Virus record (IMG/VR): IMGVR_UViG_3300027996_000135 | Location: 1 to 27,175 of that record | Origin: a virus | DNA: 27,175 nucleotides | Direction: 5' to 3' (one strand) | In this document: piece by piece, positions 18,227 to 27,174 of the stretch | Position numbering within the stretch: position 1 is the stretch's first letter | How the letters are laid out: every line of letters begins with the position of its first letter | The notes under the pieces: generated by a model | What the model was told of the DNA's origin: nothing | Databases searched by the model: none | Seen by the model: only the letters and a program-made list of their open reading frames with translations | Program-made: the position numbers and the translations under genes

Positions 18227-19975
18227 TTAGGCTTCTTCAATATAACTTTCAATCAAGTTGCTTGTGTATTTTGTTTGAACGCTATAATCAAGCAATGCAA
18301 AATCTTTTGAAACATTCCAAGAAATTTGTTTCAATTTACACAAATCTCCATTCTGATTGTAAAAGTACGAATTTTGAGTTAATTGATTAAATTCTTCGAA
18401 GCCAAAAGGAACTTTAACACTTTTATAAATATAATATTGATTTCCAAAGTTGTTTAAAACAAAAGAACCTTTTGAATGATAAAGATTGTATAAATATTTT
18501 GCCGACCAATTATTTCTTTGATTTAACGGAAGTCTTAATTGACTATTTAATTTCATTATCTTTGGAACGTGTAAATAATCCGTTTCAAGAATATTGCAAC
18601 CAATTCTTTGAGAAATAAAGCCGGTTAAATTTGATGAAGAACCGTTGAAAACTCCAATTATTTCTTCAACTTTATCCAATAATTTATAAGCAAAATCTTC
18701 AAAGTTGTTTAATTTGTTTTTTCTGTTTGGTAAATCGTAAGGAATATCAACGCGATCAAATCCATTCATTAAAACATTTCTATTATCTGAAATTGAATTA
18801 GGGCGCGTTCTGATTTCGTAAGTATGGCCAAGAAAGTTTTCAAAGCTATTAACATCTTTTGCATCCGCTTTAAAAGAAATTAATTTATCTGAAACAAGTT
18901 CGTTTGCATTTGTTACAATTGATTCTTGCAATATATCCGGCAAAATGTATGTGCTATTTTGTAACCACCAAGCCGAATTAATTACGTGTTGCTCAACAAC
19001 TCCATTTTTAATTGTAAATTCCGCATAAAATAATTTATTAATCAATCCAAAAACTTCCCCAAGTGTATAACCGTAATCAGAAGCCGAAGGATAGCCAACA
19101 CCGGGTTGAAAAATTGTAGTTGCATTTATAATTTTTACTTGTTGTTCATCTTTATCAATTCCCGTTTTGGTTGGAATTATTGCAATATCCGGCAAATCAT
19201 TTATTGTTGAATTATATGAATAGCCTAAATAAGAACAACCAATTTCAACTAATCTTTGTAATTTAATACCCTTATGATATTTAATCGGTGAAAAAATATA
19301 ACGTACCAACTCGAGAATTAGGTTTGTTAATATAATAACCAATGCAGTGGCAAAAATAACATTTAATGTCAATTGCAAAGAAGCAAGAACAATTGCACCG
19401 GCAGCACCTCCTGGAGGTGTAGCAATTAAGGCGGCAAGATTTGCGGCTTGTTGTGCAACGACTCTAATTTGTGACTGTAAATCTCTTGAAATTGCGTAAA
19501 TAGAAAAAGCTATAAAACTAAATTCAATAAAATTAAATTCCTTTTCAATAACATAAGGAACATTTATGTAATCATTTGGGCCAATTAAATTTTCATCATC
19601 TAAAAAACCAAAAGTTAAACCGTTTGCGCGGTCCTGGAAGTTATCATTTGAATCGTGTTTTTTAATTCTTGAAAGTACCGTTGTTGGATTAACTATTTCA
19701 AAGTCGTTTAAGAAGTCTAAATAGCCATCGAATACATTCACACCGTTTTCTTGTATCTGAAGCGGTAAACCTTCAAAAATACCGTTAGTCGTTCCATTTG
19801 CACCGCCCGAAATATAATCACGAACTAATTGTGCGTATTCATTTACTAAAGTTAATTGTTCGGTTGTAATACTTGCGTTAACATTTCCACGTTCAACACT
19901 TGCAAGAATTTCAAGATCGTGAAGTTCTTTTACCGCTGAAGAATTATCACCGTTTAAAATTATTTCAATTGCCAT
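18227..19975 (-). CDS. baseplate/tail hub-like protein with hydrophobic segment
   Basis: 582 residues. It directly follows the tape measure gene (start 19975, tape measure stop 19976), where distal tail or hub proteins are encoded in siphophages. The start MAIEIILNGDNSSAVKELHD is not diagnostic. Residues about 190-228 form a long hydrophobic stretch (AGAIVLASLQLTLNVIFATA and LVIILTNLILELVRYIF), preceded by an Ala-rich helix. This is unusual for a soluble baseplate protein. The rest is mixed alpha/beta. The role of the hydrophobic part (membrane insertion during DNA entry?) is inference. Confidence 0.62.
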   Translation of the reverse strand: MAIEIILNGDNSSAVKELHDLEILASVERGNVNASITTEQLTLVNEYAQLVRDYISGGANGTTNGIFEGLPLQIQENGVNVFDGYLDFLNDFEIVNPTTVLSRIKKHDSNDNFQDRANGLTFGFLDDENLIGPNDYINVPYVIEKEFNFIEFSFIAFSIYAISRDLQSQIRVVAQQAANLAALIATPPGGAAGAIVLASLQLTLNVIFATALVIILTNLILELVRYIFSPIKYHKGIKLQRLVEIGCSYLGYSYNSTINDLPDIAIIPTKTGIDKDEQQVKIINATTIFQPGVGYPSASDYGYTLGEVFGLINKLFYAEFTIKNGVVEQHVINSAWWLQNSTYILPDILQESIVTNANELVSDKLISFKADAKDVNSFENFLGHTYEIRTRPNSISDNRNVLMNGFDRVDIPYDLPNRKNKLNNFEDFAYKLLDKVEEIIGVFNGSSSNLTGFISQRIGCNILETDYLHVPKIMKLNSQLRLPLNQRNNWSAKYLYNLYHSKGSFVLNNFGNQYYIYKSVKVPFGFEEFNQLTQNSYFYNQNGDLCKLKQISWNVSKDFALLDYSVQTKYTSNLIESYIEEA

Positions 19976-22900
19976 TTATTTCAATTTATAATGTGCGCGT
20001 TTCAAATCACCATTTTGTTCAACCGTTACGATTAAAGCCTTTTGCAAATCATCAAATTTTAAGTCCGAAAGAATTGGTTTATTTCTGATAGTACTTTCCA
20101 AAGAATCGAATTTTTTTAGTATCTCATTGCTATTTTGAAACGGTTGATTTAATGCGTTTACTTGTGGATGTATTAACAAATTTTGGTCAAACATTCCGCT
20201 TGAATACATTTCAGCCGCGCGTGTTATTTCTTCGGTTGTCATATTTCCGGTTCTTGCACTCATATTTGGATTCAATATTTTTTCACTACCATCAACCCGA
20301 ACAATATAATCATCTGTGCCGGTGTTTAATTGTGGTTTGCCAAGTGCAGCACCAACCGTTGTTTCTGTTCCATCTATGAATCCAGGAAGGGCTGCCAAAG
20401 CACCTAATAATCGCGTCATATCATTAAGCGTTGAAGTAACCGCATCTTTTTCACCGTTATCAATTTTTGAACTTAACAAATCCAAACCTTCAATGATTAT
20501 TTGCCTTCTTGCTTTCTTCTTTTCAAGTGCTTCTTTTTGTCTTTCAAGTTCTAATTCTCTTTTAATTTCAGCACTAATTGACTGTTCAGCGGTCAAATTT
20601 CCTTGCGCTGCGAGTGTTTGAAGCTCATCTTGTCTTGTTTTACTTGCGGCAAGTTCTTTGTCAATATTTTCAATTTCCTTATCTGTTTTCGCGTTTGATA
20701 TTTCAATTGCTTTTTGTGCGAATGAACGTAACGCGGTTAATTGGTCTTGTTGTTGTTTCTTTCTTTTTGCTTCAGCAACATCAGCGGCCTTTTTATTTAT
20801 ATCTGCAAGTTTTTCTGAAGTTTCAATTTGTGCATCAATTATTTCATTATTCGCATCATCAATTGTTTCAACTCTCTCTCTTTCGTTTTCTGCAAGTTTA
20901 TTTTTAAACTGAATATCTACAAGTTCGCGTTCTTCAGCGGTTAATTCTTCATTCAAAAGCAATAAATAGCGTTCATCTTCCAATGCTCCTTTTATTAAAT
21001 CGAATCTTTGGTTTAACAAACTTTCAAGTTCATCAATATTAACATCTTCCGGCTTATTTGCTGCTATTTCAAGTTGAAGTTGAAGCTCTTTTTCGGCTGC
21101 AATTTCTTTTAATTTTAAAGATTCATTTATTTGTTCTTGTTCTTGCTCTGCAATTACTTTTGTTGTTTCAAATGCTTTATCCGCTTGTTGTTTCCTAAAA
21201 TCATCTTCAATTTCTGCAATTTCTTTTAATTCCCTCTTTTTTAATTCAATCCGCAAATCCTTTTCAACTTGTGAATTACCTTTAATAGCATCAATATCTC
21301 TTTTAAATTTTCTTTTTGTTTGCTGAATACTTCTTTTTTGTTCGTTTTCGATTGCTTGATCTCGTAAATCTTGCAACCTTATTAAAAATAAACCTAATTC
21401 ATTTCTTCGTTTCTTATTTGCCGCGCTTCTTTCCCTTTCTAGTGCTTCCTTTTTTCTATTTTCTTCTTCTATTTCTTTTGCGTTTGCTAATTCAATTTCC
21501 TTATTCTTCGCATCCAAAGCCTTTTCAAGTTCATCAATTTTTGCTTGTTCTAAAGCCTTTGATTTACTCGCTGCAAGAACTTCGGCTTCAAGCGTTTTAT
21601 TTATTATATCAATACCGTGTTGGGCAAATTTGCTTCTTGTAAGATTTTGTTGTGCGGTTTCTTTTTTCTTGTTCAATTCTCGTATTTTTTCCTCTGACTT
21701 CTCGCTCAAATCATCCATTAAATCAAAAGCATCCAAATATTTTTGTTTCAATTCTTCTGATTCATCTTCTAATAATTGCATCCTTTCCTTTGCGGCTTCT
21801 TCTGAAGTTATTTCACCGGCTTGTTCCCTTAAAGCAATCAATCTTCTTTCTTCATCACCTACTTTACTTAATTCAAGAACTAAATTTGATGCGGCTTCTT
21901 TTCCTTCTTCCAAACCTTCATTAAATGCTTTTTGTGATTTTTCGGCAATTGTTGAGTGGTCCGCAAATAATTGATAAGCCGTTACCGCACCGGCTATTGC
22001 GGTTATTAACAATCCAATAGGATTTAATTTAACCGCAATATTAAACAATCTCATTGCAGCGGTGGCCTTCTTAGTGTTTCCGGTCAATGTTGCTTGAATT
22101 ATTGTAAATCCTATTGTTGCGGCTCTATAAAGTTTCATTGCAACCGCACCGGCCAACATAGTAGCTTTATACGTTACAAAAGCGGTTGTTGCAACAGTTA
22201 CAACTTTTATTATTGTTTTTAAATTCCTTGCAAGAGCAAATAAAATATCTTTAACACCGGCAAAAACTCCGGTTCCACTTTCAAAGCCAAGAACAATCCC
22301 TTCCCATGCGCTTGATAACGCTTTTAATGAACCTTGCAAAGTATCATTGTTTATTTTTTGCTGCTCTAAAGCAATCCCATTTTCATCTAAACTAATTTGG
22401 AACGCTTCCAGTGCTTTAGTATTATTTAATAACTGAATACCGGCAGCATCGTTTTGTTTACCAAACAATTTTATTCTTGTTGCTGCCTTTTCTGCCGGAT
22501 CTTGAATTGCATTTAGCATTTCGTTAGTTTCCGCAATTGCTTCATTAATATTGAATTGACCACTTGCAAAACCTAACCCTTCTTTTTGTAAATTCGCTAA
22601 AATATTACGCATTTTTGTTCCGGCTTCTTCTCCGCTTCCTAAAACCGGTGCAAGTGTTTCAAGAACTGCAACCGTATCGACAAATGAAAGTCCGGCAGCA
22701 TCAGCAGCACCACCAACTTTTAACATTGCACCATTCAAAAAATTAATATCTCCAGCACCTTTTTTTGAACCGGCTGCAAGTACATCAATGAATTTAGACG
22801 CTTCATCCGCACCGGCTCCAAATTGATTCAATGATAATGCCAAAGATTGTGCTGCAATTGGTAAATCAATCCCGGCTGCTTCTGCAAGTATAATTGATTG

Positions 22901-23761
22901 TTCAGTTACTAAGGCCAAAGCCGCTGCATCTTCTAATAGTTCCGGCTTTGCACTTGCAATTAATTTAAAGCCTTCTGCAACCTGGTTTGCGCTCAATGTC
23001 GTACTGCTTCCAAGTTCAATTGCTTTTTCTTTGAAGAAATCCAAATCCTTTCCGGTTGCTCCGGTTATGGAAGAAAGATTTGCCATTGATTGATCGAATG
23101 ATTTTATTGTTGTTGCTATATTTTTAAATATTGCCAAACCTCCAACGGCCAAACCTAAATTCCTCAAAACACCGGTAACTTTTCCAAATGCTTTTCCATA
23201 ATTTCCAACGCTTCTTTGAAATTGACCAACATTTGCATCAACTTGTTTTAGCTTTGTATCTAATGTTGTGATTTCCTTTCTTAACTTTTTTGTTTCTCGT
23301 GTTTCCTTCCCTTGAACAAGTATTAAATCTTTGTACTTTTTACGCAAATCGTTTAATCGTGATGATTGTTTTTGATATTCACCGATCAAACCTTTTTCAG
23401 CAAGAATTTCTTCTTTTACCGCTTTCTTTTTTCTTTGTAGTTCTATTCGTGTTGAAACAAGTGCTTTTGATTCATTCGTTTCAGCTATTGCAAGTTGAGC
23501 AATTGCAGAACTTCTTTGTTTCTCTAATTTCAACATTTCTTTTGAAACTACATTAACAGATTGAACCGCTTGTTGCCTTTTTTTCAAACCTTCAACGCTC
23601 TTTTTATCCGAAGTTTTAACCAATTGTTGCTGGACCTTTAGAACATCTTTCATTTCTGATTCCATTAATTTGATTAATTCAATGATTTCTTTAAAACTTT
23701 TCTTTTGTGGTTCTAAAAAATCCGGACTAAATATATCTTTATTTTCAATCTTTTGTGGCAT
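19976..23761 (-). CDS. tape measure protein, TP901 type
   Basis: 1261 residues. A long helical N-terminus (coiled-coil, about 20-200) is followed by the TP901/PhageMin_Tail region (about 210-460: IATTIKSFDQSMANLSSITG, TGKDLDFFKEKAIELGSSTT, and the later GDINFLNGAMLKVGGAADAA with GTKMRNILANLQ). A hydrophobic stretch at about 500-600 contains VVTVATTAFVTYKATMLAGA and NPIGLLITAIAGAVTAY. The long Glu/Lys/Gln coiled coil from about 610 to 1130 follows. Tape measures set tail length; at about 0.15 nm per residue this one would suit a tail near 190 nm, which is a rule-of-thumb estimate. The start overlaps the upstream gene's stop by 17 bases. Confidence 0.92.
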   Translation of the reverse strand: MPQKIENKDIFSPDFLEPQKKSFKEIIELIKLMESEMKDVLKVQQQLVKTSDKKSVEGLKKRQQAVQSVNVVSKEMLKLEKQRSSAIAQLAIAETNESKALVSTRIELQRKKKAVKEEILAEKGLIGEYQKQSSRLNDLRKKYKDLILVQGKETRETKKLRKEITTLDTKLKQVDANVGQFQRSVGNYGKAFGKVTGVLRNLGLAVGGLAIFKNIATTIKSFDQSMANLSSITGATGKDLDFFKEKAIELGSSTTLSANQVAEGFKLIASAKPELLEDAAALALVTEQSIILAEAAGIDLPIAAQSLALSLNQFGAGADEASKFIDVLAAGSKKGAGDINFLNGAMLKVGGAADAAGLSFVDTVAVLETLAPVLGSGEEAGTKMRNILANLQKEGLGFASGQFNINEAIAETNEMLNAIQDPAEKAATRIKLFGKQNDAAGIQLLNNTKALEAFQISLDENGIALEQQKINNDTLQGSLKALSSAWEGIVLGFESGTGVFAGVKDILFALARNLKTIIKVVTVATTAFVTYKATMLAGAVAMKLYRAATIGFTIIQATLTGNTKKATAAMRLFNIAVKLNPIGLLITAIAGAVTAYQLFADHSTIAEKSQKAFNEGLEEGKEAASNLVLELSKVGDEERRLIALREQAGEITSEEAAKERMQLLEDESEELKQKYLDAFDLMDDLSEKSEEKIRELNKKKETAQQNLTRSKFAQHGIDIINKTLEAEVLAASKSKALEQAKIDELEKALDAKNKEIELANAKEIEEENRKKEALERERSAANKKRRNELGLFLIRLQDLRDQAIENEQKRSIQQTKRKFKRDIDAIKGNSQVEKDLRIELKKRELKEIAEIEDDFRKQQADKAFETTKVIAEQEQEQINESLKLKEIAAEKELQLQLEIAANKPEDVNIDELESLLNQRFDLIKGALEDERYLLLLNEELTAEERELVDIQFKNKLAENERERVETIDDANNEIIDAQIETSEKLADINKKAADVAEAKRKKQQQDQLTALRSFAQKAIEISNAKTDKEIENIDKELAASKTRQDELQTLAAQGNLTAEQSISAEIKRELELERQKEALEKKKARRQIIIEGLDLLSSKIDNGEKDAVTSTLNDMTRLLGALAALPGFIDGTETTVGAALGKPQLNTGTDDYIVRVDGSEKILNPNMSARTGNMTTEEITRAAEMYSSGMFDQNLLIHPQVNALNQPFQNSNEILKKFDSLESTIRNKPILSDLKFDDLQKALIVTVEQNGDLKRAHYKLK

Positions 23762-24239
23762 TGCGTACTTTTTGTTCGTTTGCTTCTTTTTCTAACATCT
23801 TAACATAGGTAAAAAACATTTTTACAGATGTTGTTTTTTGGTCAATTACAAAACCGTTGTGTTTTTGAATAATTGCCAAATCTTCTTCAAATGATTTTTT
23901 AACCCCTTTCGTTGGTAGTATCATTTGCTTCAATACTTGTTCTTCGTGTTTAATAACTCCATTCAAATGTTTTAAATCTTTTATCCAGCGATCACAAATT
24001 AGTTTGGCAATCTTTTCTTCTTGTTCCAAAACCAAAACATACATTTTATTCAATCCAAAAGTTTGCAAATACTGATTATAGCAATTTATCCAAGCGTTTT
24101 CAAGTTTTGAAAGGTGTTTTTTTTTAAACTTTCCTTTGATAATCATATATTTTAAATCACCTTCTTTCATTATTCGCTGAAAATTTCCAATTGGTAAATC
24201 TTCAATTGAAGTGTATATTTCTAATTTATTAAAAAACAT
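23745..24239 (-). CDS. probable tail assembly protein
   Basis: 164 residues, basic and helical: MFFNKLEIYTSIEDLPIGNF, then KFKKKHLSKLENAWINCYNQ and EEKIAKLICDRWIKDLKHLN, and near the end SVKMFFTYVKMLEKEANEQK. It precedes the tape measure gene, the usual place for tail assembly chaperones, and overlaps its start by 17 bases. I looked for a frameshift product (chaperone G/GT style) near A-rich stretches at its end but could not support one. The start overlaps the 148-residue gene's stop (TAATG). Confidence 0.6.
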   Translation of the reverse strand: MFFNKLEIYTSIEDLPIGNFQRIMKEGDLKYMIIKGKFKKKHLSKLENAWINCYNQYLQTFGLNKMYVLVLEQEEKIAKLICDRWIKDLKHLNGVIKHEEQVLKQMILPTKGVKKSFEEDLAIIQKHNGFVIDQKTTSVKMFFTYVKMLEKEANEQKVRNATKD

Positions 24240-24685
24240 TATAAAAAAATCCTTCTAATTATAGCATCTGCAATTTTTGGTCTTAATGCGCTTATAAAGA
24301 TAGTCAAATTTTCATCATTCAGTCCGGTTATATCTTGACCGTACTTTGTAAACAAGTTTGTTGTTTGTCCGGAATCATCTGTTTTCATACCATCCGCATC
24401 AATTAAAAACCCATCATCTAATAAAATAACTTGAAAAGATTTATAAAAAGCACCGGTTTCATATAACTGAATTGGTCCGGGTTCTTTTCCATAATCACGA
24501 ACTGAAGAAGTTGAATAATCACCTAAAAAATCACCATCAGCGGTTAAACCAAATTTCAATTGTTTATCTTGATTTAATTTGATTGCAAGTTTTTCAAGTT
24601 GTGGATTATTTGAAACCGTTCGAAATAGTATTTCCTTTGAATCTAAAGCAATGAAATTATTAGCTATTTTTTTTAACAGTTCCAT
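24239..24685 (-). CDS. hypothetical tail completion/assembly-region protein
   Basis: 148 residues: MELLKKIANNFIALDSKEIL, then QLEKLAIKLNQDKQLKFGLT, ADGDFLGDYSTSSVRDYGKE, the segment LYETGAFYKSFQVILLDDGF and a C-terminal LTIFISALRPKIADAIIRRI. Proteins with a similar LYxTGxFYxSF segment are common in Bacteroidota phages, from memory, without a defined function; the position fits head-tail or tail assembly. A terminator-like stem (24691-24716) lies just upstream, so this gene may begin a new transcript, although no promoter is visible there. Confidence 0.6.
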   Translation of the reverse strand: MELLKKIANNFIALDSKEILFRTVSNNPQLEKLAIKLNQDKQLKFGLTADGDFLGDYSTSSVRDYGKEPGPIQLYETGAFYKSFQVILLDDGFLIDADGMKTDDSGQTTNLFTKYGQDITGLNDENLTIFISALRPKIADAIIRRIFL

Positions 24686-24690
24686 AATAC

Positions 24691-24716
24691 AAAAAAAGCA
24701 CCTTAATTTGGTGCTT
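24691..24716 (-). terminator. Rho-independent terminator after the major tail protein genes
   Basis: Minus strand AAGCACC-AAATTAA-GGTGCTT gives a perfect 7-bp stem with a 7-base loop, followed by a run of T (24691-24697 read as A on plus). The stem overlaps the final codons (Ala-Pro-Asn) and stop of the 63-residue gene. It would end the transcript from promoter P5. Confidence 0.72.
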
Positions 24717-24894
24717 CTTCTTTTGATTGTTTCTTTGGTTTCTTTTCCTTTTTAACTGTTCCGGTTATTTCGTAATAAATACTTTCTGTATTTCCTCCGA
24801 ACCTCACTTGGAAATGTTCCTTGAACTTACTAAGTGACATTTTTTTAATGGAACGCACGTTTAAATGCGTTCCATTTATCAACTTATAATCCAT
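24703..24894 (-). CDS. small basic protein downstream of the major tail protein
   Basis: 63 residues: MDYKLINGTHLNVRSIKKMS, then LSKFKEHFQVRFGGNTESIY and a Lys-rich tail (KKEKKPKKQSKEEAPN). The start overlaps the upstream stop (TAATG). Codons 7-17 lie inside a long inverted repeat (24847-24876), and its end lies inside the terminator. Not recognised; it could be an accessory or chaperone of the tail tube protein. Confidence 0.65.
   Translation of the reverse strand: MDYKLINGTHLNVRSIKKMSLSKFKEHFQVRFGGNTESIYYEITGTVKKEKKPKKQSKEEAPN
24847..24876. repeat. perfect 11-bp inverted repeat inside the start of a gene
   Basis: AATGGAACGCA (24847-24857) and TGCGTTCCATT (24866-24876) are exact inverse complements around the eight-base loop CGTTTAAA. 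It covers codons 7-17 of the 63-residue gene; no T-run follows on the minus strand. It may fold in mRNA and affect translation of that gene. Confidence 0.5.
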
Positions 24895-25811
24895 TAAGGA
24901 ATAGTTATATCATTTGTACCATCTGACATTTCAGCAAAATCAAAGCGATCTTTTGAAGCGGATAATCTTAAAACATCAGCAGAAGTTGCCGCTGGAATAA
25001 CAAAATCATAAACTCCCGGACTTACTTCAGTAACTCCCGAAATTACAATTGCACCCGGTGTTGGTGAAATTTCTGCAAGTGTGAAATCTCCAGGAACTAA
25101 ACCTTCAACCGGCCCACCATAACAAGTTGTTGTTATTGTTGCAGTAAATGAAGTTGTTGTAATTGCAGAATAAATTGCATCAGCATCTAACAAACCGTAT
25201 AAATCGCCACCGGTGTAATCTAAACCACCAACAACTTTTACATCAGCATCTTTTTCCGTTGATTTCCATTGGAAACTTAACATAGTCATTGCCGGTGCAT
25301 CATTCGTTGCTTCAACATACTTACTTCTAAACGTGTCCGAATCAATTAAAATTGGCTTACATTTCGTTGAATCAGTTCCTTTTTTAGTAACCAATTGGTT
25401 TGAATCATCTACGAAGTGAAAACCGAAGTTTTGACAAGCATCAGCATTCAATTTTCCGGTTAATTCTCTTGGCGCGTTGATAATAAAACCTTGAAAAGTT
25501 TTAAATCCTTCGCGAACAAAAGCAGTTTTACCACTGTTTGCAGTCCAAAACACATCATCTTCTCTGTTCTGTTCTACGTTCTCAAATTTTCCTATTGGAT
25601 AAATTCTATCCAAAGGACTAGCCGCGTTAAGTAGTGGCTCTAAATTAGCCCATACGGTTAAATCTGTTTTTAATCTTTCTTTCACCGCACCAGCAGAATC
25701 TTTTGCCATATCCAATAATGGAAATGCGGCAATATCTGCAATAAGTGAACAATCCGGTAACCCGGTGTTTCCTAGTGATATTACATCACAATTACAATTT
25801 TTGTCTGACAT
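24894..25811 (-). CDS. probable major tail (tube) protein with C-terminal Ig-like domain
   Basis: 305 residues. The N-terminal part (MSDKNCNCDVISLGNTGLPD, AKDSAGAVKERLKTDLTVWA and DRIYPIGKFENVEQNREDDV) is followed by VREGFKTFQGFIINAPREL, an arrangement expected of tail-tube proteins. The C-terminal ~85 residues (TTSFTATITTTCYGGPVEGL, then VPGDFTLAEISPTPGAIVIS and VSPGVYDFVIPAATSADVLR) look like an Ig-like domain often added to major tail or capsid proteins. Own promoter (P5) and a terminator after the next gene suggest high, separate expression, which fits a major virion protein. It sits upstream of the tape measure. Confidence 0.7.
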   Translation of the reverse strand: MSDKNCNCDVISLGNTGLPDCSLIADIAAFPLLDMAKDSAGAVKERLKTDLTVWANLEPLLNAASPLDRIYPIGKFENVEQNREDDVFWTANSGKTAFVREGFKTFQGFIINAPRELTGKLNADACQNFGFHFVDDSNQLVTKKGTDSTKCKPILIDSDTFRSKYVEATNDAPAMTMLSFQWKSTEKDADVKVVGGLDYTGGDLYGLLDADAIYSAITTTSFTATITTTCYGGPVEGLVPGDFTLAEISPTPGAIVISGVTEVSPGVYDFVIPAATSADVLRLSASKDRFDFAEMSDGTNDITIP

Positions 25812-25849
25812 TTTTCTTTTTTTTTAAATTTAATTTCTTTTATGAATTA

Positions 25850-25878
25850 CAAATATAAGTATTTTAAAACATATCAAC
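25850..25878 (-). promoter_or_regulatory. promoter P5 of the major tail protein
   Basis: TATATTTG (25850-25857) with GTTG (25875-25878) at a 17-bp spacer; an alternative CTTG at 25884-25887 has a spacer of 26. The -7 element is exact. It overlaps the end of the upstream gene and lies 38 bases before ATG 25811. Confidence 0.6.
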
Positions 25879-26608
25879 TTTTGCAAGTCGCATCTATATC
25901 ACATATTTGCCTTTTAAAAGGTATATCAATGATGTATTCAATGCCGGAAATATCTTCGTCAATCAGTTTTTTAACGTTGTCTTGATTAGAAGGTTTTTTA
26001 CTTGCATTGCTTCCGGACCTTGAAACCCAAACGCCATAATTGGGCCGGTCTGATTTCGTTGCATTTCCTAATTCACCAATATTTGGATCAGTCATTAACG
26101 CTTTTTCGTATTCAAATATTAAATTATCCGTTGGTTGAATTGCGGTTAAATATTGTTGGTCGATTGATTCGGCAAGTTTTCCAGGAAGCATAAAAAGTAT
26201 TCGTACATTTTCAGCGGTGATTCCTATTTTCTCCAAAGAAGATAAACTTCTTGTTTCATTCATCGGCTGAATCAAGTAAGCCATTGGAAGTTTCTTTTTC
26301 CAATCCTTAATCATCATCAAAGCGTTTGAAGTTTGCATTGGAGTACCTCTAAAAAAGTTCGGTGCTTTAATTGTGTAGTGCGTTTCCGTTCCGGTTAATG
26401 TTCCTTTTATCGTAACACTTTCATTAATTTCAAAATCAATAACTTTATAATCAACACCGTTAATTGTAATAATAGACTTCGGGAATATCCAATACGTTTT
26501 GCACGTTTCAAAAGTTGTTTCCGTTGGTCCTGGAATAATGTTTGAAATTTTTTGTGTAAACGTAAGGCTTTCAATTATTCCTTTAATATAGTCAATCGTG
26601 TTGAACAT
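25874..26608 (-). CDS. head-tail connector or tail completion-like protein
   Basis: 244 residues. It begins MFNTIDYIKGIIESLTFTQK. The first half is beta-rich (TCKTYWIFPKSIITINGVDY, KVIDFEINESVTIKGTLTGT, ETHYTIKAPNFFRGTP); the second has QPMNETRSLSSLEKIGITAE and an acidic Cys-containing end (IPFKRQICDIDATCKS). Position before the major tail protein would suit a neck or tail completion protein; no family is recognised. Confidence 0.6.
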   Translation of the reverse strand: MFNTIDYIKGIIESLTFTQKISNIIPGPTETTFETCKTYWIFPKSIITINGVDYKVIDFEINESVTIKGTLTGTETHYTIKAPNFFRGTPMQTSNALMMIKDWKKKLPMAYLIQPMNETRSLSSLEKIGITAENVRILFMLPGKLAESIDQQYLTAIQPTDNLIFEYEKALMTDPNIGELGNATKSDRPNYGVWVSRSGSNASKKPSNQDNVKKLIDEDISGIEYIIDIPFKRQICDIDATCKS

Positions 26609-26614
26609 ATTTAT

Positions 26615-26938
26615 TTATAAGTTGGTGTTGTTTATAAGAATGTCAAGTTTTCCATTGATTGACGAAATGCCAATTTTAACTTCTGCAAGTTCTTTGTTGA
26701 TCGTGTCTAATTCTGTTTTGTTCTTTTCTTCGTTTTTATCCATACGTGTGTGGATGCTTGAAAACTTTTTAAACATTATACCTTCATTTTTATCAATGTC
26801 TTTTTTCATTTGCCCAATTTTTGATTCTTGGCTCTTATCACTTAAAACCATTTTCCAATAAAAAGCTAAACCCGAACCAACTCCAACAACAATATAAATA
26901 ACATCCATTAATCGAAATGTTGCTTCCGTTATATCCAT
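26615..26938 (-). CDS. membrane-anchored coiled-coil protein
   Basis: 107 residues. A hydrophobic segment (about 10-33: LMDVIYIVVGVGSGLAFYWK) is followed by a charged coiled coil from 35 on (DKSQESKIGQMKKDIDKNEG, FSSIHTRMDKNEEKNKTELD, TINKELAEVKIGISSINGKL). This resembles small XhlA-like or holin-associated proteins in shape. It lies in the tail module, far from the lysis genes, which is odd for a holin. Function unknown. Confidence 0.62.
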   Translation of the reverse strand: MDITEATFRLMDVIYIVVGVGSGLAFYWKMVLSDKSQESKIGQMKKDIDKNEGIMFKKFSSIHTRMDKNEEKNKTELDTINKELAEVKIGISSINGKLDILINNTNL

Positions 26939-26949
26939 TTTTTCAATTT

Positions 26950-27174
26950 TTAAAATACTTTATACAACACAAAATTCGCTGAATAAATATCATCACCACC
27001 ATTTAAAACATTCCATTCAATCGTTATATCCAAAGTATTTGCAGCCGTTGTATCAATTGTTTGAACATCCTGGAAGATATATCCGCTCACTTTTCGGTCA
27101 TTATCTTTCACATAGGCAAAATTTCCATTCGTGCAAATTGTTCCGGTTGCACCGATTGCCGTAAATGTAAAATC
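26950..27174 (-). CDS. C-terminal part of a virion protein (cut by window edge)
   Basis: The frame is open from the right edge of the window to TAA at 26950-26952, giving 74 residues: DFTFTAIGATGTICTNGNFA, then YVKDNDRKVSGYIFQDVQTI, DTTAANTLDITIEWNVLNGG and DDIYSANFVLYKVF. The beta-rich, Thr/Asn-rich sequence and the position upstream of the connector-like gene suggest a structural protein. The start lies outside the window. Confidence 0.65.
   Translation of the reverse strand, partial: DFTFTAIGATGTICTNGNFAYVKDNDRKVSGYIFQDVQTIDTTAANTLDITIEWNVLNGGDDIYSANFVLYKVF

Noticed and set aside
20152-21974. Several plus-strand open frames opposite the tape measure gene
   Set aside because: They are antisense to a coiled-coil gene whose GAA/AAA/CAA-rich codons make long Phe/Leu/Ser frames on the other strand; none has a leader or motif.
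23745-23800. Programmed frameshift at the end of the gene before the tape measure
   Set aside because: A-rich stretches exist, but a -1 shift does not lead into the tape measure frame and I could not see a convincing extended product.
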